Part shown: piece by piece, positions 14,441-14,912 of the stretch
How the letters are laid out: every line of letters begins with the position of its first letter
Numbering within the stretch: the first letter of the stretch is position 1
NCBI GenBank assembly: GCA_019310195.1
Contig: JAFDET010000038.1
Coordinates: 1-14,912 of the forward strand
From: Deltaproteobacteria bacterium
Lineage (GTDB): Bacteria > Myxococcota_A > UBA9160 > JAFDET01
Direction of reading: 5' to 3'
DNA: 14,912 nt
Made by a program: the position numbers and the translations under genes
Notes under the pieces: model-generated
What the model was told of the DNA's origin: nothing
Databases searched by the model: none
The model's input: only the letters and a program-made list of their open reading frames with translations

Positions 14441-14912
14441 GTGCGCGACCGCAGCGTCGTGGTCACTGGCGCCGCCGGCGGGATCGGCGCCGTCCTGGCT
14501 CGGCGCTTCGCCGAGGAAGGCGCGCGGGTCGCGCTCCTGGACCGAGACGAAGCCGGGGCGCGCGCTCGGGCAGCCGAGCTGGAGGCCGCCGGCGCCCACG
14601 CCCTGGCCTTGGGCTGCGACGTCACCGCCGAAGAGGACTGCCGCGCGGCGCTGGCCGCTGTCACCGAGCGCTTCGGGGGCGTGGACGTCCTGGTCAACAA
14701 CGCGGGCATTACGCACCTGGGCCTGTTTCGCGACACCGACGTCGAGGTGCTGCGGCGCGTGATGGAGGTGAACTTCTTCGGCGCCGTGAACTGCACCAAG
14801 ATGGCGCTCCCCTCGCTGCTGGAGCGGCGCGGCCGCATCGTGGTGCTCTCCAGCGTGGCCGGCTTCGCTCCCCTGGCCAGCCGCACGGGCTACTCGGCCA
14901 GCAAGCACGCCC
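14441..14912 (+). CDS. Short-chain dehydrogenase/reductase, cut off at window edge
   Basis: The frame from GTG 14441 runs open to the last base, giving 157 residues of a classical SDR; the C-terminal part is outside the window. Visible motifs are VVVTGAAGGIGAVLARRF (cofactor loop), LLDRDE after strand 2 (acidic, so NAD is more likely than NADP), GCDVTAEED and VDVLVNNAGITHLGLF (NNAG). VVLSSVAGFAPLASRTGYSA and SK complete the catalytic Ser-Tyr-Lys set at the very end. It begins 2 bp after the epimerase stop, with no clear ribosome site of its own, so translation probably continues from the upstream gene. It likely oxidises or reduces an alcohol or ketone; the substrate is unknown. Confidence 0.9.
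   Translation, partial: MRDRSVVVTGAAGGIGAVLARRFAEEGARVALLDRDEAGARARAAELEAAGAHALALGCDVTAEEDCRAALAAVTERFGGVDVLVNNAGITHLGLFRDTDVEVLRRVMEVNFFGAVNCTKMALPSLLERRGRIVVLSSVAGFAPLASRTGYSASKHA

Overview
The window is a GC-rich stretch (third codon positions almost all G or C; GTG and TTG starts are common) from a Gram-negative bacterium. The Gram-negative call rests on a lipoprotein, a Tat-exported oxidase, kappa-class-GST-like proteins and a YheU-family protein. The gene mix would fit a deltaproteobacterial or myxobacterial-type lineage, but no marker gene fixes the phylum, so that is inference. No rRNA, tRNA, CRISPR array or insertion sequence was seen. The window opens inside one gene and closes inside another.

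Layout. At the left edge is the 5' end of a minus-strand membrane protein (1-226). It is divergent from a plus-strand pair: an ECF-type sigma factor (470-991) and, overlapping it by ATGA, a 545-residue membrane protein (988-2625). That protein joins an anti-sigma zinc finger to a bactofilin-like beta-repeat domain and a C-terminal block of membrane helices. Next, on the same strand and tightly spaced, come an alpha/beta hydrolase (2657-3691), a long GST-like protein (3696-4895) and a protein with two DsbA/kappa-GST-type domains (4892-6247). The first of those two domains looks catalytically degenerate.

A 98-bp gap after that gene holds three successive inverted repeats. Then follow a second alpha/beta hydrolase (6346-7236), a YheU-family protein (7247-7495), an unrecognised helical protein (7492-8076) and a TPR lipoprotein with a cysteine cluster (8077-8952). 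Converging on it from the minus strand is a fragment of a GGDEF domain (8961-9203), apparently the remnant of a diguanylate cyclase, behind a complete Tat-exported flavin amine oxidase (9250-10614). Divergent from the oxidase is a PrsW-type intramembrane protease (10734-11663) with an unusual N-terminal extension. A thiamine-pyrophosphate enzyme (11719-13470), an NAD-dependent epimerase/dehydratase (13467-14438) and the start of a classical short-chain dehydrogenase (14441 to the edge) form a compact plus-strand series.

How they may work together. The sigma factor and its zinc-finger partner form an envelope-sensing switch in which the sensor may be the beta-repeat domain. A PrsW protease is present about 8 kb away and could in principle act on that anti-sigma factor. 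The hydrolase/GST/tandem-DsbA trio looks like a co-translated pathway for a hydrophobic or thiol-conjugated substrate that cannot be named from sequence. The TPP enzyme with two dehydrogenase-type neighbours suggests carbon-carbon bond formation or cleavage followed by ketone or alcohol redox.
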